NCBI GenBank assembly: GCA_964543235.1
Contig: CAZIXE010000014.1
Span: 9,794-73,793, forward strand
From: JANMMJ01 sp964543235
GTDB lineage: Bacteria > Pseudomonadota > Alphaproteobacteria > Rhizobiales > Aestuariivirgaceae
DNA: 64,000 nt
Reading direction: 5' to 3'
Shown here: positions 27,890 through 36,540 of the stretch, one piece after another
How positions within the stretch are numbered: the stretch's first letter is position 1
How the letters are laid out: each line of letters opens with the position of its first letter
The notes under the pieces: generated by a model
Seen by the model: only the letters and a program-made list of their open reading frames with translations
Told to the model about the DNA's origin: nothing
Databases searched by the model: none
Translations under genes and position numbers: made by a program

Positions 27890-30358
27890 ATGGCTTACAA
27901 GCGACACATTGACCGTCTGCCGATCATTCCCGCGGACGCAAAGGTTCACAATGTCACCTGTCACTATTGCATCGTCGGCTGCGGCTACAAGGCCTATACA
28001 TGGCCGGTGAACAAGCAGGGCGGCACGGCCCCCAATGAAAACGCGTTTGGCGTCGATCTGTCGAAACAGCAGGACGCTGATACCGAAGCCTGGTACTCGC
28101 CGTCGATGTACAACATCGTCAGGCAGGACGGCAAAGACGTCCATCTCGTCATCAAGCCCGACAAGGAATGCGTGGTGAATTCGGGGCTGGGCTCCGTGCG
28201 CGGTGCGCGCATGGCGGAGAACCGCCGTTCCGACAAGACCGGTACGCAACAGCAGCGCCTCGAGGAGCCGATGATCTGGCGCTATGGGACCTGGCAGCCG
28301 ACGAGCTGGGACGACGCACTCGATCTCGTGGCGCGTGTAACGGCGCGCGTCATCGACAAGGACAAGGAAGACGATCTCTTCGTTTCAATGTTCGACCATG
28401 GCGGTTCGGCCGGTGGCTATGAAAACACGTGGGGAACCGGCAAGCTCTACTTCGGCTCGATGAAGGTGAAGAACTGCCGCATTCACAACCGTCCCGCCTA
28501 CAACTCGGAAGTCCACTCGACGCGTGACATGGGGGTGGATGAGTTGAACTACTGTTACGAGGACTACGAGTTGACGGACACCATATTCATCGTTGGCGCC
28601 AATCCGCTCGAGACTCAGACGAACCTGTTCCTCAACCACATGGTTCCAGGGATCCGGAAAGGCGCCAAGGTCATCATTGTCGATCCGCGCCGCACCGTGA
28701 CCGTCAATGCCTGCGAGGTGGAAGCTGGCAAGGACAACGTGCTTCAGCTCGCGATCAAATCGGGTACCGATCTTGCGTTGTTCAACACGCTGTTCACCTA
28801 CATCGCCGACCAGGGCTGGATCGACAAAGACTTCATCGCCAACTCGACCTTCCAGGGCGACGTTGCACAGCCTCTCGATGAAGCCCATCCGGCGGCCCTT
28901 GGCAGCTTCGAAGCCGCCCGCGCCGAATGCAGGATGTCACTGGCCGACGGTGCGGCGATTACCGGCGTGCCGGAAGCCGATATTGTCAAGGCGGCCGAAT
29001 GGATTGCCAAGCCGAAGGAAGATGGTTCGCGCCGCAAGTGCGTGACAGCCTACGAGAAGGGCATCATCTGGGGCAACGACAACTATCGCACCATCGGCGC
29101 GCTCGTGAACATCGCTCTGGCGACGGGCAATGTCGGGCGTGAAGGCGGCGGTGTGTGCCGTCTTGGCGGCCATCAGGAAGGCTATATGCGTCCTTCCGAT
29201 GCCCACGTCGGCCGCCCCGCCCCCTATATCGATCAGCTGCTGATCGCCGGCAAGGGCAAGGTGCACCACATCTGGGCCAACGACCACTACAAGACGACGC
29301 TCAATGCCTCCGTCTTCAAGCGGGAATACAATCGCCGCACCGACATGGTGAAGGCGGCAATGGACGCACGTGTTGGTGCGACCCGCGAGGAAATGGTTGA
29401 TGCGATTGTCTCGGCGATCAATGCGGGTGGCCTGTTCTCAGTCAATATCGACATCATCCACACGCAGATCGGCCAGGCGGCGCATGTCATCCTGCCTGCC
29501 GTTGAATCGGGCGAGATGAACCTGACGTCGATGAACGGCGAGCGGCGTATGCGGCTGGTCGAGAAATACATGGATGGCCCAGGCTCGGCGAAGCCCGATT
29601 GTCTCATTGCCGCAGGCATTGCCCAGAACCTCGAAAGGGTTCTCCGTGAGGAGGGCCGCAATGACTATGCCGACCAGTTCAAGGGCTATGACTGGAAGAC
29701 CGAGGAAGACGCCTTCATGGATGGCTATCATGCCAATACCGGCAAGATCGTCACCTATGAGCGGCTGCGCGCCATGGGCAATAACGGCGTGCAGGAGCCG
29801 GTCGTCGACTTCAAGGATGGCAAGCTCGTCGGTGTCAAGCGCCTCTATGCCGACGGCCTGTTCACCCGGCACGGCCGCGAGGACAAGAAGGCGCTGTTCT
29901 GCGCCGGCGCCTGGCGTGGGCTGCAGGCCCCCGGCAAGGCGTTCCAGAGGGACAATTACGCCTTTCTCATCAACAATGGCCGGTCGAACATCAACTGGCA
30001 GAACTGGTTCCTCGACAAGGACAATGACTTCGTCACGGACCGTTTCCTCTTCCCCTACCTCCAGATCAATCCGGAGGACATGGCGGAACTGGGACTGAAG
30101 GCTGGCGATCTCGTCGAGGTCTACAATGACGTCGGCGCCACCCAGGCCATGGTCTATCCCGAGCCCACGGCGCGGCGGAAAGAGACCTTCATGCTGTTTG
30201 GTGCCGCAACGGGTGCCCAGGGCAACGTCGTCAATGCCGGCGCCAACGAGCTGATCCTGCCGAACTACAAGCAGACCTGGGCCAACATCCGGAAGATTTC
30301 GGATGCGCCAGCCTCGGTCACGCGCACATCGTTCAAGTCGTGGGAATACACGGCCTGA
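27890..30358 (+). CDS. aioA: Arsenite oxidase large (molybdopterin) subunit AioA
   Basis: The catalytic subunit of aerobic arsenite oxidase (DMSO-reductase family, bis-MGD molybdenum), oxidising arsenite to arsenate in the periplasm. The 822-residue protein begins MAYKRHIDRLP and carries the [3Fe-4S] motif C24-x2-C27-x3-C31 (CHYCIVGC). It has no signal of its own, as expected for a passenger of AioB's Tat signal. Later blocks include AGGYENTWGTGKLYF, VGANPLETQTNLFLNHM and INNGRSNINWQNWFLDK. The ATG at 27890 follows GAGGGAGGAG and matches the family start; an earlier in-frame start would add five residues. moaA follows within 72 bases and probably supplies cofactor. Confidence 0.97.
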   Translation: MAYKRHIDRLPIIPADAKVHNVTCHYCIVGCGYKAYTWPVNKQGGTAPNENAFGVDLSKQQDADTEAWYSPSMYNIVRQDGKDVHLVIKPDKECVVNSGLGSVRGARMAENRRSDKTGTQQQRLEEPMIWRYGTWQPTSWDDALDLVARVTARVIDKDKEDDLFVSMFDHGGSAGGYENTWGTGKLYFGSMKVKNCRIHNRPAYNSEVHSTRDMGVDELNYCYEDYELTDTIFIVGANPLETQTNLFLNHMVPGIRKGAKVIIVDPRRTVTVNACEVEAGKDNVLQLAIKSGTDLALFNTLFTYIADQGWIDKDFIANSTFQGDVAQPLDEAHPAALGSFEAARAECRMSLADGAAITGVPEADIVKAAEWIAKPKEDGSRRKCVTAYEKGIIWGNDNYRTIGALVNIALATGNVGREGGGVCRLGGHQEGYMRPSDAHVGRPAPYIDQLLIAGKGKVHHIWANDHYKTTLNASVFKREYNRRTDMVKAAMDARVGATREEMVDAIVSAINAGGLFSVNIDIIHTQIGQAAHVILPAVESGEMNLTSMNGERRMRLVEKYMDGPGSAKPDCLIAAGIAQNLERVLREEGRNDYADQFKGYDWKTEEDAFMDGYHANTGKIVTYERLRAMGNNGVQEPVVDFKDGKLVGVKRLYADGLFTRHGREDKKALFCAGAWRGLQAPGKAFQRDNYAFLINNGRSNINWQNWFLDKDNDFVTDRFLFPYLQINPEDMAELGLKAGDLVEVYNDVGATQAMVYPEPTARRKETFMLFGAATGAQGNVVNAGANELILPNYKQTWANIRKISDAPASVTRTSFKSWEYTA

Positions 30359-30429
30359 GACGTGACAGGGGCGGTCTGGCACAGGCGCCGGGCCGCCCCT
30401 TTGCGATTTGCTATGAGGAACGGCATCGC

Positions 30430-31464
30430 ATGAACCAGATGTTCCGGGCCGGGTTGGCCGGCGGGCGCCCGCAACTCGTCGATCGTTTCGGGCGCAGCAT
30501 CACTTATCTTCGCGTTTCGGTGACGGACCGCTGCGATTTCCGCTGTGTCTATTGCATGGCGGAGGACATGACGTTCCTGCCGAAACGCGATCTCCTGTCC
30601 ATCGAGGAACTCGATCGCCTATGCTCGGCCTTTGTCGAACGGGGCGTGAAGAAGATCAGGTTGACCGGCGGCGAGCCCCTGGTCCGCAGGGGCATCATGA
30701 CACTCGTCGAGAGTCTTTCGCGCCACCTGAAATCCGGCGTACTCGACGAGCTTACCCTCACCACCAACGGCAGCCAGCTTGCCAAATATGCGGCCGAACT
30801 GGCGGACCATGGCGTGAGGCGCATCAATGTCTCGGTCGATACGCTCGACCCCGCCAAGTTCAAGGCCATCACCCGCTGGGGCGATTTCGCCAAGGTCATG
30901 GAAGGCATCCGCGCGGCTCGCAATGCCGGCCTTCACATCAAGATCAATGCGGTGGCGCTCAAGGGCGTCAATGACCAGGAAATCCCCGACATGGTCCGCT
31001 GGGCCCATGGCGAGGGCATGGATCTGACGCTGATCGAGACCATGCCGCTTGGCGACATCGACGGCGACCGCACCGACCAGTATCTGCCGCTGTCGCTCGT
31101 CCGTGCCAGGCTGATGGATGAGTTCACGCTGGATGACATCCCCTACACGACCGGCGGACCGGCACGCTATGTGAAGGTGAAGGAGACCGGCGGCCGGCTC
31201 GGTTTCATCACGCCGCTCACTCACAATTTCTGCGAGAGCTGCAATCGCGTCAGGCTCACCTGCACCGGCACGCTCTACATGTGTCTCGGCCAGGAGGATG
31301 CCGCCGATCTTCGCGCTCCCTTGCGGGCCTCCGAGGGCAACGATTTGCTTGATGCCGCCATCGATGAAGCCATCAGCCGCAAGCCCAAAGGCCACGACTT
31401 CATCATCGATCGCCGCCACAACAAGCCGGCACTCGCGCGGCATATGAGTGTTACGGGCGGGTAA
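30430..31464 (+). CDS. moaA: GTP 3',8-cyclase MoaA
   Basis: A radical-SAM enzyme that makes the first intermediate of molybdenum cofactor from GTP. The 344-residue product has the SAM cluster motif C35-x3-C39-x2-C42 (CDFRCVYC). The C-terminal cluster cysteines are in NFCESCNRVRLTCTG, and the chain ends with the functionally important Gly-Gly. It sits directly after aioA on the same strand, so it is probably induced with the oxidase to meet cofactor demand. The ATG at 30430 has GAGGAA upstream. No other moa genes are nearby, suggesting this is an extra, island-borne copy. Confidence 0.95.
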   Translation: MNQMFRAGLAGGRPQLVDRFGRSITYLRVSVTDRCDFRCVYCMAEDMTFLPKRDLLSIEELDRLCSAFVERGVKKIRLTGGEPLVRRGIMTLVESLSRHLKSGVLDELTLTTNGSQLAKYAAELADHGVRRINVSVDTLDPAKFKAITRWGDFAKVMEGIRAARNAGLHIKINAVALKGVNDQEIPDMVRWAHGEGMDLTLIETMPLGDIDGDRTDQYLPLSLVRARLMDEFTLDDIPYTTGGPARYVKVKETGGRLGFITPLTHNFCESCNRVRLTCTGTLYMCLGQEDAADLRAPLRASEGNDLLDAAIDEAISRKPKGHDFIIDRRHNKPALARHMSVTGG

Positions 31465-31486
31465 TCTATACTTCCATAAATCTAGA

Positions 31487-31531
31487 AATATCGATTGACG
31501 AGAGCTGCTGTTACTGCTATCTAATATCGAT
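31487..31531 (+). promoter_or_regulatory. arsR promoter with flanking AATATCGAT repeats, possibly leaderless
   Basis: TTGACG (31495-31500) and TATCTA (31518-31523) are spaced by 17 bases, a good sigma-70 promoter. Transcription would begin about seven bases after the -10, at or next to the A of the arsR ATG (31530), so the message may have no leader. The 9-base repeat AATATCGAT occurs at 31487-31495 and 31523-31531, bracketing the promoter. That is a natural position for an ArsR operator that blocks polymerase until arsenite binds. Confidence 0.6.
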
Positions 31532-31841
31532 GAAGCTTGATGACGCAGCAGCCCAGCTCGAAGCCCTTGGTAGCCGGACGCGGCTCAGGATCTACCGGAT
31601 ACTGGTGAAAGTCGGGGAAGACGGTATTGCTGTCGGCCAGTTACAGAGCCGTGTCGGCACTGCCGCCTCGACTCTGTCGCACCATTTGCAGAAGCTCATA
31701 CAGGTTGGGCTCGTAACCCAGGAGCGGCAGGCGACGACACTCATCTGTCGGGCGAATTACAAGACGATGAGCGGCCTCGTGTCGTTCCTCACGGAAGAAT
31801 GCTGCATCGAGCAGCGCTCCCGCAACTCGAATGCCGCTTAG
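31530..31841 (+). CDS. arsR: ArsR-family metalloid-responsive repressor
   Basis: A 103-residue winged-helix repressor of the ArsR/SmtB family. The recognition helix region is TAASTLSHHLQKLIQVGLV. Candidate arsenite ligands are Cys73 in LICRAN and the vicinal pair Cys91-Cys92 in LTEECC near the C-terminus. This resembles ArsR versions whose sensing cysteines lie in the C-terminal part and not in the classic CVCDL helix. It heads an arsR - flavoprotein - MFS operon. No ribosome site fits well upstream, consistent with a leaderless start. Confidence 0.9.
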   Translation: MKLDDAAAQLEALGSRTRLRIYRILVKVGEDGIAVGQLQSRVGTAASTLSHHLQKLIQVGLVTQERQATTLICRANYKTMSGLVSFLTEECCIEQRSRNSNAA

Positions 31842-31893
31842 TTTTTTTGCCAACTTATTCGAAGATGCCGGAAATATGGAAGGAAAGATCAGC

Positions 31894-33291
31894 ATGGAAT
31901 TTGAGTTTCCCGTGGCAATTGTCGGGGCGGGGCCCATTGGCCTTGCGGCAGCGGCGCATCTCACGCTGCGGGGATTGCCGGTCAGCGTGTTCGAAGCCGG
32001 TCCCACAATCGCGGCCAACCTGCGCGACTGGAGCCACGTGCGCCTGTTCTCGATGTGGGATCAGTGCGTCGATGGAGCTGCAGTAACGCTTCTCAAGCGG
32101 CATGGTTGGTTTGATGTTCCGCGCAGTAAGTTGCCGACCGGTGGAGATCTGGTCCGTGACTACCTTGAACCCCTCGCGGCCACGCCTGAGCTGGCGGATG
32201 TCATCGCGACCAATGCAAAGGTTGTACGCATCGCCCGCATGGGCCTTGATCGCATGTCGGCGAAATCCCGCGCCGGGCGGCCTTTTGAACTGACAATCGC
32301 CGATGGCGGGGGCAAGAAACGCAAAATCCTGGCGCAAGCCGTGATCGACACTTCAGGCACATGGCAGAATCCGAATCCGATCGGAGCCGATGGCTGGCCC
32401 GCTGAAGGCGAGGAGGATCATCACGAGTCAATCCGATACGGCATTCCCGACGTAAGCGGTGCCGAGCGCGCGATCTATGCAGGCAGGCGCACAGTCGTCG
32501 TGGGCGGCGGTCATTCGGCTGCCAATGCGCTCCTCGATCTTGCGCTCGTTGCAGAACAGGCGCCCGCAACCGCCATCACCTGGGTCATCCGGGGTTCATC
32601 CTTCGCAACAGCCTTCGGCGGCGGAGCTGCAGATCGGCTTCCGGCGCGCGGCGCTCTCGGTGAAAGGCTGAAGGTGCTTGCGGAGTCAGGGCGGCTCACG
32701 ATCATCAAGTCATTCGCCGTCAGACGTGTGGGCCACAATGGGCAAGGCTTGATACTCGAAAGCGAGACTCGCACCATTGGTCCATTTGACCGCATCATCG
32801 CGGCCACCGGTCAGCGGCCCGATTTCGGCTTTGCTCGTGAGCTGCAACTCGATATTGATCCTGCTGTCGAAAGCACACGAACACTTGGTCCGCTCATCGA
32901 TCCCAATGTGCATTCCTGCGGCACGGTTCCGCCCCATGGCTGGCGCGAGCTCGCGCATCCGGAGCCAGGCTACTTCGTCGCCGGCATCAAAAGCTACGGA
33001 CGCGCACCGACGTTCCTGTTGCTGACAGGCTATGAGCAAGTGCGCTCGATTACCGCTCACCTCGCCGGCGACCGCGTTGCAGCCGACGCTATCCAGCTGG
33101 CCCTGCCTGAAACCGGCATTTGCAGCGCCACGCTCGATCAAGTGGCGCCGGGTGGCCTGTGCTGCGCCGGAGCGGCAGCCGATGCTGTCGAGCCATGTTG
33201 CGAGCGGCCTGCCGAAGAGCGTTCCTCGCCGTGTTGTTCCGAAGGGACGAGAAGCGCACAGCGGGGAAATGCGCCCGCCTGTTGCGGATGA
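31894..33291 (+). CDS. FAD-dependent oxidoreductase with vicinal-cysteine tail (ArsO-like)
   Basis: A 465-residue flavoprotein resembling the flavin monooxygenase-like proteins (ArsO type) found in ars operons. It has an N-terminal FAD motif VGAGPIGLAAAAHL (about 10-23), a second nucleotide motif VVVGGGHSAANALLDL and a late IAATGQRPDFG. The C-terminal 45 residues carry four CC pairs at about 423-424, 435-436, 447-448 and 463-464, well suited to bind trivalent arsenic. The ATG at 31894 has AAGGAAAG at good spacing; an ATG at 31876 is possible. Its stop overlaps the MFS start (ATGA). Catalytic role and substrate are not known from sequence. Confidence 0.8.
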   Translation: MEFEFPVAIVGAGPIGLAAAAHLTLRGLPVSVFEAGPTIAANLRDWSHVRLFSMWDQCVDGAAVTLLKRHGWFDVPRSKLPTGGDLVRDYLEPLAATPELADVIATNAKVVRIARMGLDRMSAKSRAGRPFELTIADGGGKKRKILAQAVIDTSGTWQNPNPIGADGWPAEGEEDHHESIRYGIPDVSGAERAIYAGRRTVVVGGGHSAANALLDLALVAEQAPATAITWVIRGSSFATAFGGGAADRLPARGALGERLKVLAESGRLTIIKSFAVRRVGHNGQGLILESETRTIGPFDRIIAATGQRPDFGFARELQLDIDPAVESTRTLGPLIDPNVHSCGTVPPHGWRELAHPEPGYFVAGIKSYGRAPTFLLLTGYEQVRSITAHLAGDRVAADAIQLALPETGICSATLDQVAPGGLCCAGAAADAVEPCCERPAEERSSPCCSEGTRSAQRGNAPACCG

Positions 33292-34508
33292 TTGTCCAGG
33301 CGCCACAGAACAGAATTCCGTGGCCGCAGGTTATTGGCCTCGCCTTCTCGCAGTTGGTGGCTTGGGGTGTGCTCTACTACGCCTTCGCCGTGATCGTGAC
33401 ACCGATGGGTGTCGAGACGGGTTGGAGCAAGCCCGAGATGCACGGCGCCCAGTCCCTCGGACTTGCCGTCAGCGGGCTCTCGGCCTACTGGGTCGGACGC
33501 CACATTGATTGTCGTGGCGGCCGCGGACTGATGATGACAGGTGCTGTCCTCGGTGCCGCAGCCGTAGTGCTCTGGTCGCAGGTCCGAGAGCTTTGGCAAC
33601 TCTATTTTGTCTGCGTGCTGATCGGCGCAGCATCAGCGTTTGCCCTCTATGAAGCAGCCTTTGCGGTGACAGCGCGGCTGGTTCCCGGAGACTATCGCCG
33701 CGCCATTACCGCCATCACGCTCCTGGGCGGGCTTGCCAGCACGGCGTTCATCCCCTTGACTCATGGGTTCGTGGATGGCCTCGGTTGGCGCAATGCGCTT
33801 GTCGTATTGGCCGCGATTCTCTTGGTAGTCTGCGTAGCCGTTCCGTGGCTCGCACTTCGTGACGGCGGCGGTATATCACGATCTGCAAGAGTCGAATCCA
33901 TGCGGCCCTCCGTGTTCCCACTGGTAAGAACGCGCCCCGCATTCTGGCTTCTCCTGGCGAGTTATGTCAGCTTCGCCTTCTTCTATTCGGCACTGCTGTT
34001 CAGTCTTTTGCCAATGCTCGACGAACGCGGCATAACAGCGGCAACAGCCGTGGCACTCTATGCCATGATCGGTCCGTCGCAAGTTGCGGGCCGGCTCCTC
34101 ATGTTTGTTGCAGACCGTCTGCTGCCGACGAGCCTCAGTGGAATTGTTGCTACCGTGCTGCCGGTGCTGGCCATGCTGGTTCTGATTGCCGTGGCGCCGA
34201 CATCAAATTCTGCCTTCCTGTTCCCGCTGTTGTTTGGCGCAGGCATGGGCATCAAGACCGTCGTTCAGGCGACTGCTGCTCCAGAATTTCTCGTCATCCG
34301 CGAATATGGTGCGCTGCAGGGCATCCTGTCGATGCCGGTGCAACTGACCCAGGCCGCCGCACCACTGATCGCCGCTCTGCTTTGGCAATGGAGCGGCAGC
34401 TACGTGCTGCTGACGCTGGTGTTGCTCGCCAGTGCAGTTGCTTCAGCCATGACATTTGCCGCGGCTGTCTTGTTGCGTGGAGACCAGACGAAGCGGGCCA
34501 GGACCTGA
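33288..34508 (+). CDS. MFS transporter, probable arsenical efflux (ArsK-like possible)
   Basis: A 406-residue integral membrane protein with about 12 hydrophobic segments and MFS features such as WVGRHIDCRGGRGLMMTG between segments 2 and 3. Its ATG overlaps the stop of the flavoprotein (ATGA), and arsR heads the operon, so efflux of arsenite or an arsenical product is the natural proposal. ArsK-type exporters in Agrobacterium are MFS proteins beside arsR, and this could be one, but I cannot separate it from other ars-linked MFS proteins by eye. Upstream in-frame sequence lies in the flavoprotein's coding region and is not part of this protein. Confidence 0.78.
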   Translation: MIVQAPQNRIPWPQVIGLAFSQLVAWGVLYYAFAVIVTPMGVETGWSKPEMHGAQSLGLAVSGLSAYWVGRHIDCRGGRGLMMTGAVLGAAAVVLWSQVRELWQLYFVCVLIGAASAFALYEAAFAVTARLVPGDYRRAITAITLLGGLASTAFIPLTHGFVDGLGWRNALVVLAAILLVVCVAVPWLALRDGGGISRSARVESMRPSVFPLVRTRPAFWLLLASYVSFAFFYSALLFSLLPMLDERGITAATAVALYAMIGPSQVAGRLLMFVADRLLPTSLSGIVATVLPVLAMLVLIAVAPTSNSAFLFPLLFGAGMGIKTVVQATAAPEFLVIREYGALQGILSMPVQLTQAAAPLIAALLWQWSGSYVLLTLVLLASAVASAMTFAAAVLLRGDQTKRART

Positions 34509-34511
34509 ACA

Positions 34512-35400
34512 GTGACAATGTTGGATACCGAGATCAAAGCGCAGAAGCAGATTCTCGCGGCCCTAAACCAGAGCTGCTTCTGCACCACGCTTGACCGCGG
34601 AATGCTGTGTCGGGCGCTGGACAGTGCGGCCGATGATCCGGAATTCTGCAAAATGCACGTGAAAGGCCGTCCACATTCGTGCCCCAGCGCGGCGGTTTTT
34701 CGCCCCGCGACTGAAAGCGCCGCCATGCAGAAGATCGTTACGGCAATCCATGCGGTGAGCCCCACGCCCGCCTAGAACGACCGTGTCCTGTCATGGGCTC
34801 CAGCCATCGGTCGGGAGAATCATGGCCCCATCGGCTCCTTCATGAGCAACAACTTTCATCTCGACGACAAGGGTCCCCGCCTCATCGGGGTGAATACCAA
34901 TGCAGGCGGAGCCTTCCTCTCCGCGTTCCTCGCTAAGGCACAACGTGCCTGTTGCACAGAGATGGAGGAGGTGTTCGGAATGCCTTCTGCTGCTGACTTC
35001 AACATCGTTGTCCTCGTGATGTTTGCAGCCGAATGGATATTGTAGAGCGGGGAGCGGCCGCTCACCCACGTGGCGATCGTGGACGATGCCCCGCACGCGC
35101 AATATCTTTATCCGGAATTCGTTCTTGCCCAGAGGTTGTTTCTCAGCGCCGGCATTGATGCCATTGTCGCCGATCCACGACAGGTTGAATTGCGCAATGG
35201 ACGACTCGCGATTGACGACAAGACGACAGGCCTCGTTTACAATCGCCTGGCGGACTTCGTACTTGATGATCCAGCGCACGCAACGCTACGCGCGGTCTCT
35301 ACCAGCGGTGCGGTCGCGGGAACACGCAATCACGCTGCAACGGTCTTGCTGAGGAACATGCACCTTTGCAGGCCGCCGCTTGTCAGCCGCTTGGCCCGTA
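34512..35400 (+). pseudogene. Decayed ATP-grasp/glutathione-synthetase-like gene with two in-frame amber codons
   Basis: One reading frame runs from 34512 (GTG; ATG at 34518) through TAG stops at 34773-34775 and 35043-35045 and stays recognisably coding to about 35350. The first part has NQSCFCTTLD and EFCKMHVKGRPHSCPS. After the first stop comes WAPAIGRENHGPIGSF, then FHLDDKGPRLIGVNTNAGGA and KAQRACCTEMEE. After the second stop comes VAIVDDAPHAQYLYPEFVLA and then GLVYNRLADFVLDDPAHA. This looks like a conserved protein of unknown function related to ATP-grasp ligases; I do not know a name. The expected C-terminal half is missing and the end looks frameshifted. It starts three bases after the MFS stop, so it was part of the ars operon. 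Amber read-through cannot be excluded from sequence alone. Confidence 0.7.
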
Positions 35401-35406
35401 CTCAAT

Positions 35407-35425
35407 CCGCCGCTTGCTGCGGCGG
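35407..35425. terminator. Hairpin between the ars block and the lacI-type gene
   Basis: CCGCCGC (35407-35413) and GCGGCGG (35419-35425) form a perfect 7-bp stem with loop TTGCT, followed on the plus strand by CCTTT. It lies five bases before the stop of the minus-strand regulator, between two convergent units, where a shared terminator is expected. Confidence 0.6.
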
Positions 35426-35429
35426 CCTT

Positions 35430-36458
35430 TCACAGATTCTCAGGCGTATAGATTTCGAATGGCAGGGCGATCGACTGCGGCGGGAAGGTGGCACCCCCGT
35501 CGAAGGTGCGGAGCATCGCGGCCATCGTCTCGTGCGCCAGCGCTTGCAGCGGGTGTGAGATCAGGAAGTTGAGCGTGCCATCGAGCAAGGCGGCACGCGT
35601 GACGTCGGTCAGGTCGTAGCCGACGGCCACGATTTCCCTGGCCCGGCCACTGTCACGCAAGGCCGCAACCGCGCCGGTGATTCCCCCGCCCGAGACATAC
35701 AGCCCCGCGAGATCGGGATGCTCTTCGAGCAGCCGTTCCGTCACCTCCCGCGCGATGCTGGCCGTCTCGAAGGTGGAACGCGCTTCGAGGAGTTCGAATC
35801 CACGCGGATGTTCGCGAAAGTAGGAGCGAAACCCGCTTTCATTTGTTTCCTGGCAGCGGTAGCGGTGATTGCCGACCAGGATCGCGATCTTGCCCGGCGC
35901 CTTGCAGAGATTGTCGAAGGCCCAGCCGGCCGTACGGCCGACCTTCCACGCATCGAGACCCACATAGCCGACATTGCAGCGGGCCGTGAGCTGCGAGATC
36001 AGTGCAAACGTGCGAATGTTCCTTTCGGCCAGTTGCTCGATTGTCGCCGACACAATCGGATGTTCCGCTGCAACAACACCCAGCAGATCCGCACTTTCGC
36101 CCAGCCGCAGTAAACCTCTTGATACGTTTTGAGGCGTCAACTCGTCGACATACTCAATCTGCATCACGATACTGTGCTGCCGGACGGTGCGTGCAGCATT
36201 CTCCAGGGCCTGGCTGAGGTTCTTGTAGAAATCGCGATGGCGCTGCAACAGCAGTATTCCGATGCGCACTTTCGGCAGGCTGAGCCTGAGCCTGTCTCGG
36301 ATCGACGCAATGCCATAGAATCCAACGGTTTGAGCAGCTTCAAGGACTGCCCGGATGGTCTCCTCGCGCACCTTTTCAGGCTCATGAAGCACCCGATTGA
36401 CCGTCGAAATGGACAGATTTGCGCTTCGTGCGACATCGCGGATCGTGGCGCGGGGCAT
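35430..36458 (-). CDS. LacI-family transcriptional regulator
   Basis: A 342-residue LacI-type repressor. The N-terminal helix-turn-helix is TIRDVARSANLSISTVNRVL, followed by the hinge and a periplasmic-binding-protein-like ligand domain (FALISQLTARCNVGYVGLD, LYVSGGGITGAVAAL). The C-terminal domain resembles those sensing sugars or polyols. It is divergent from the hydroxylase/ABC cluster that starts at 36643 and most likely controls it. The ATG at 36458 gives the usual MPRATIRDVA start; a start 11 codons upstream is less likely. The ligand is unknown. Confidence 0.88.
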   Translation of the reverse strand: MPRATIRDVARSANLSISTVNRVLHEPEKVREETIRAVLEAAQTVGFYGIASIRDRLRLSLPKVRIGILLLQRHRDFYKNLSQALENAARTVRQHSIVMQIEYVDELTPQNVSRGLLRLGESADLLGVVAAEHPIVSATIEQLAERNIRTFALISQLTARCNVGYVGLDAWKVGRTAGWAFDNLCKAPGKIAILVGNHRYRCQETNESGFRSYFREHPRGFELLEARSTFETASIAREVTERLLEEHPDLAGLYVSGGGITGAVAALRDSGRAREIVAVGYDLTDVTRAALLDGTLNFLISHPLQALAHETMAAMLRTFDGGATFPPQSIALPFEIYTPENL

Positions 36459-36540
36459 GGCATTCACCGTCTCAGTGCATCTCAAAATCACAATCGATAA
36501 ATGATTTATAATGAAACGAAATGCAGTTTACAATCTCATG

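Noticed and set aside
34773..35045. Pyrrolysine or programmed read-through at the two TAG codons
   Set aside because: No pyl genes are in the window, the gene is also truncated at its 3' end and the host type does not use pyrrolysine; decay is simpler.
35795..35806. Match to part of the tRNA-Ser T-loop (GTTCGAATCC) inside the LacI-type gene, as a possible attachment site
   Set aside because: Only about ten bases match, without the flanking acceptor-stem sequence, and it lies inside an intact gene; a real att repeat would be longer.
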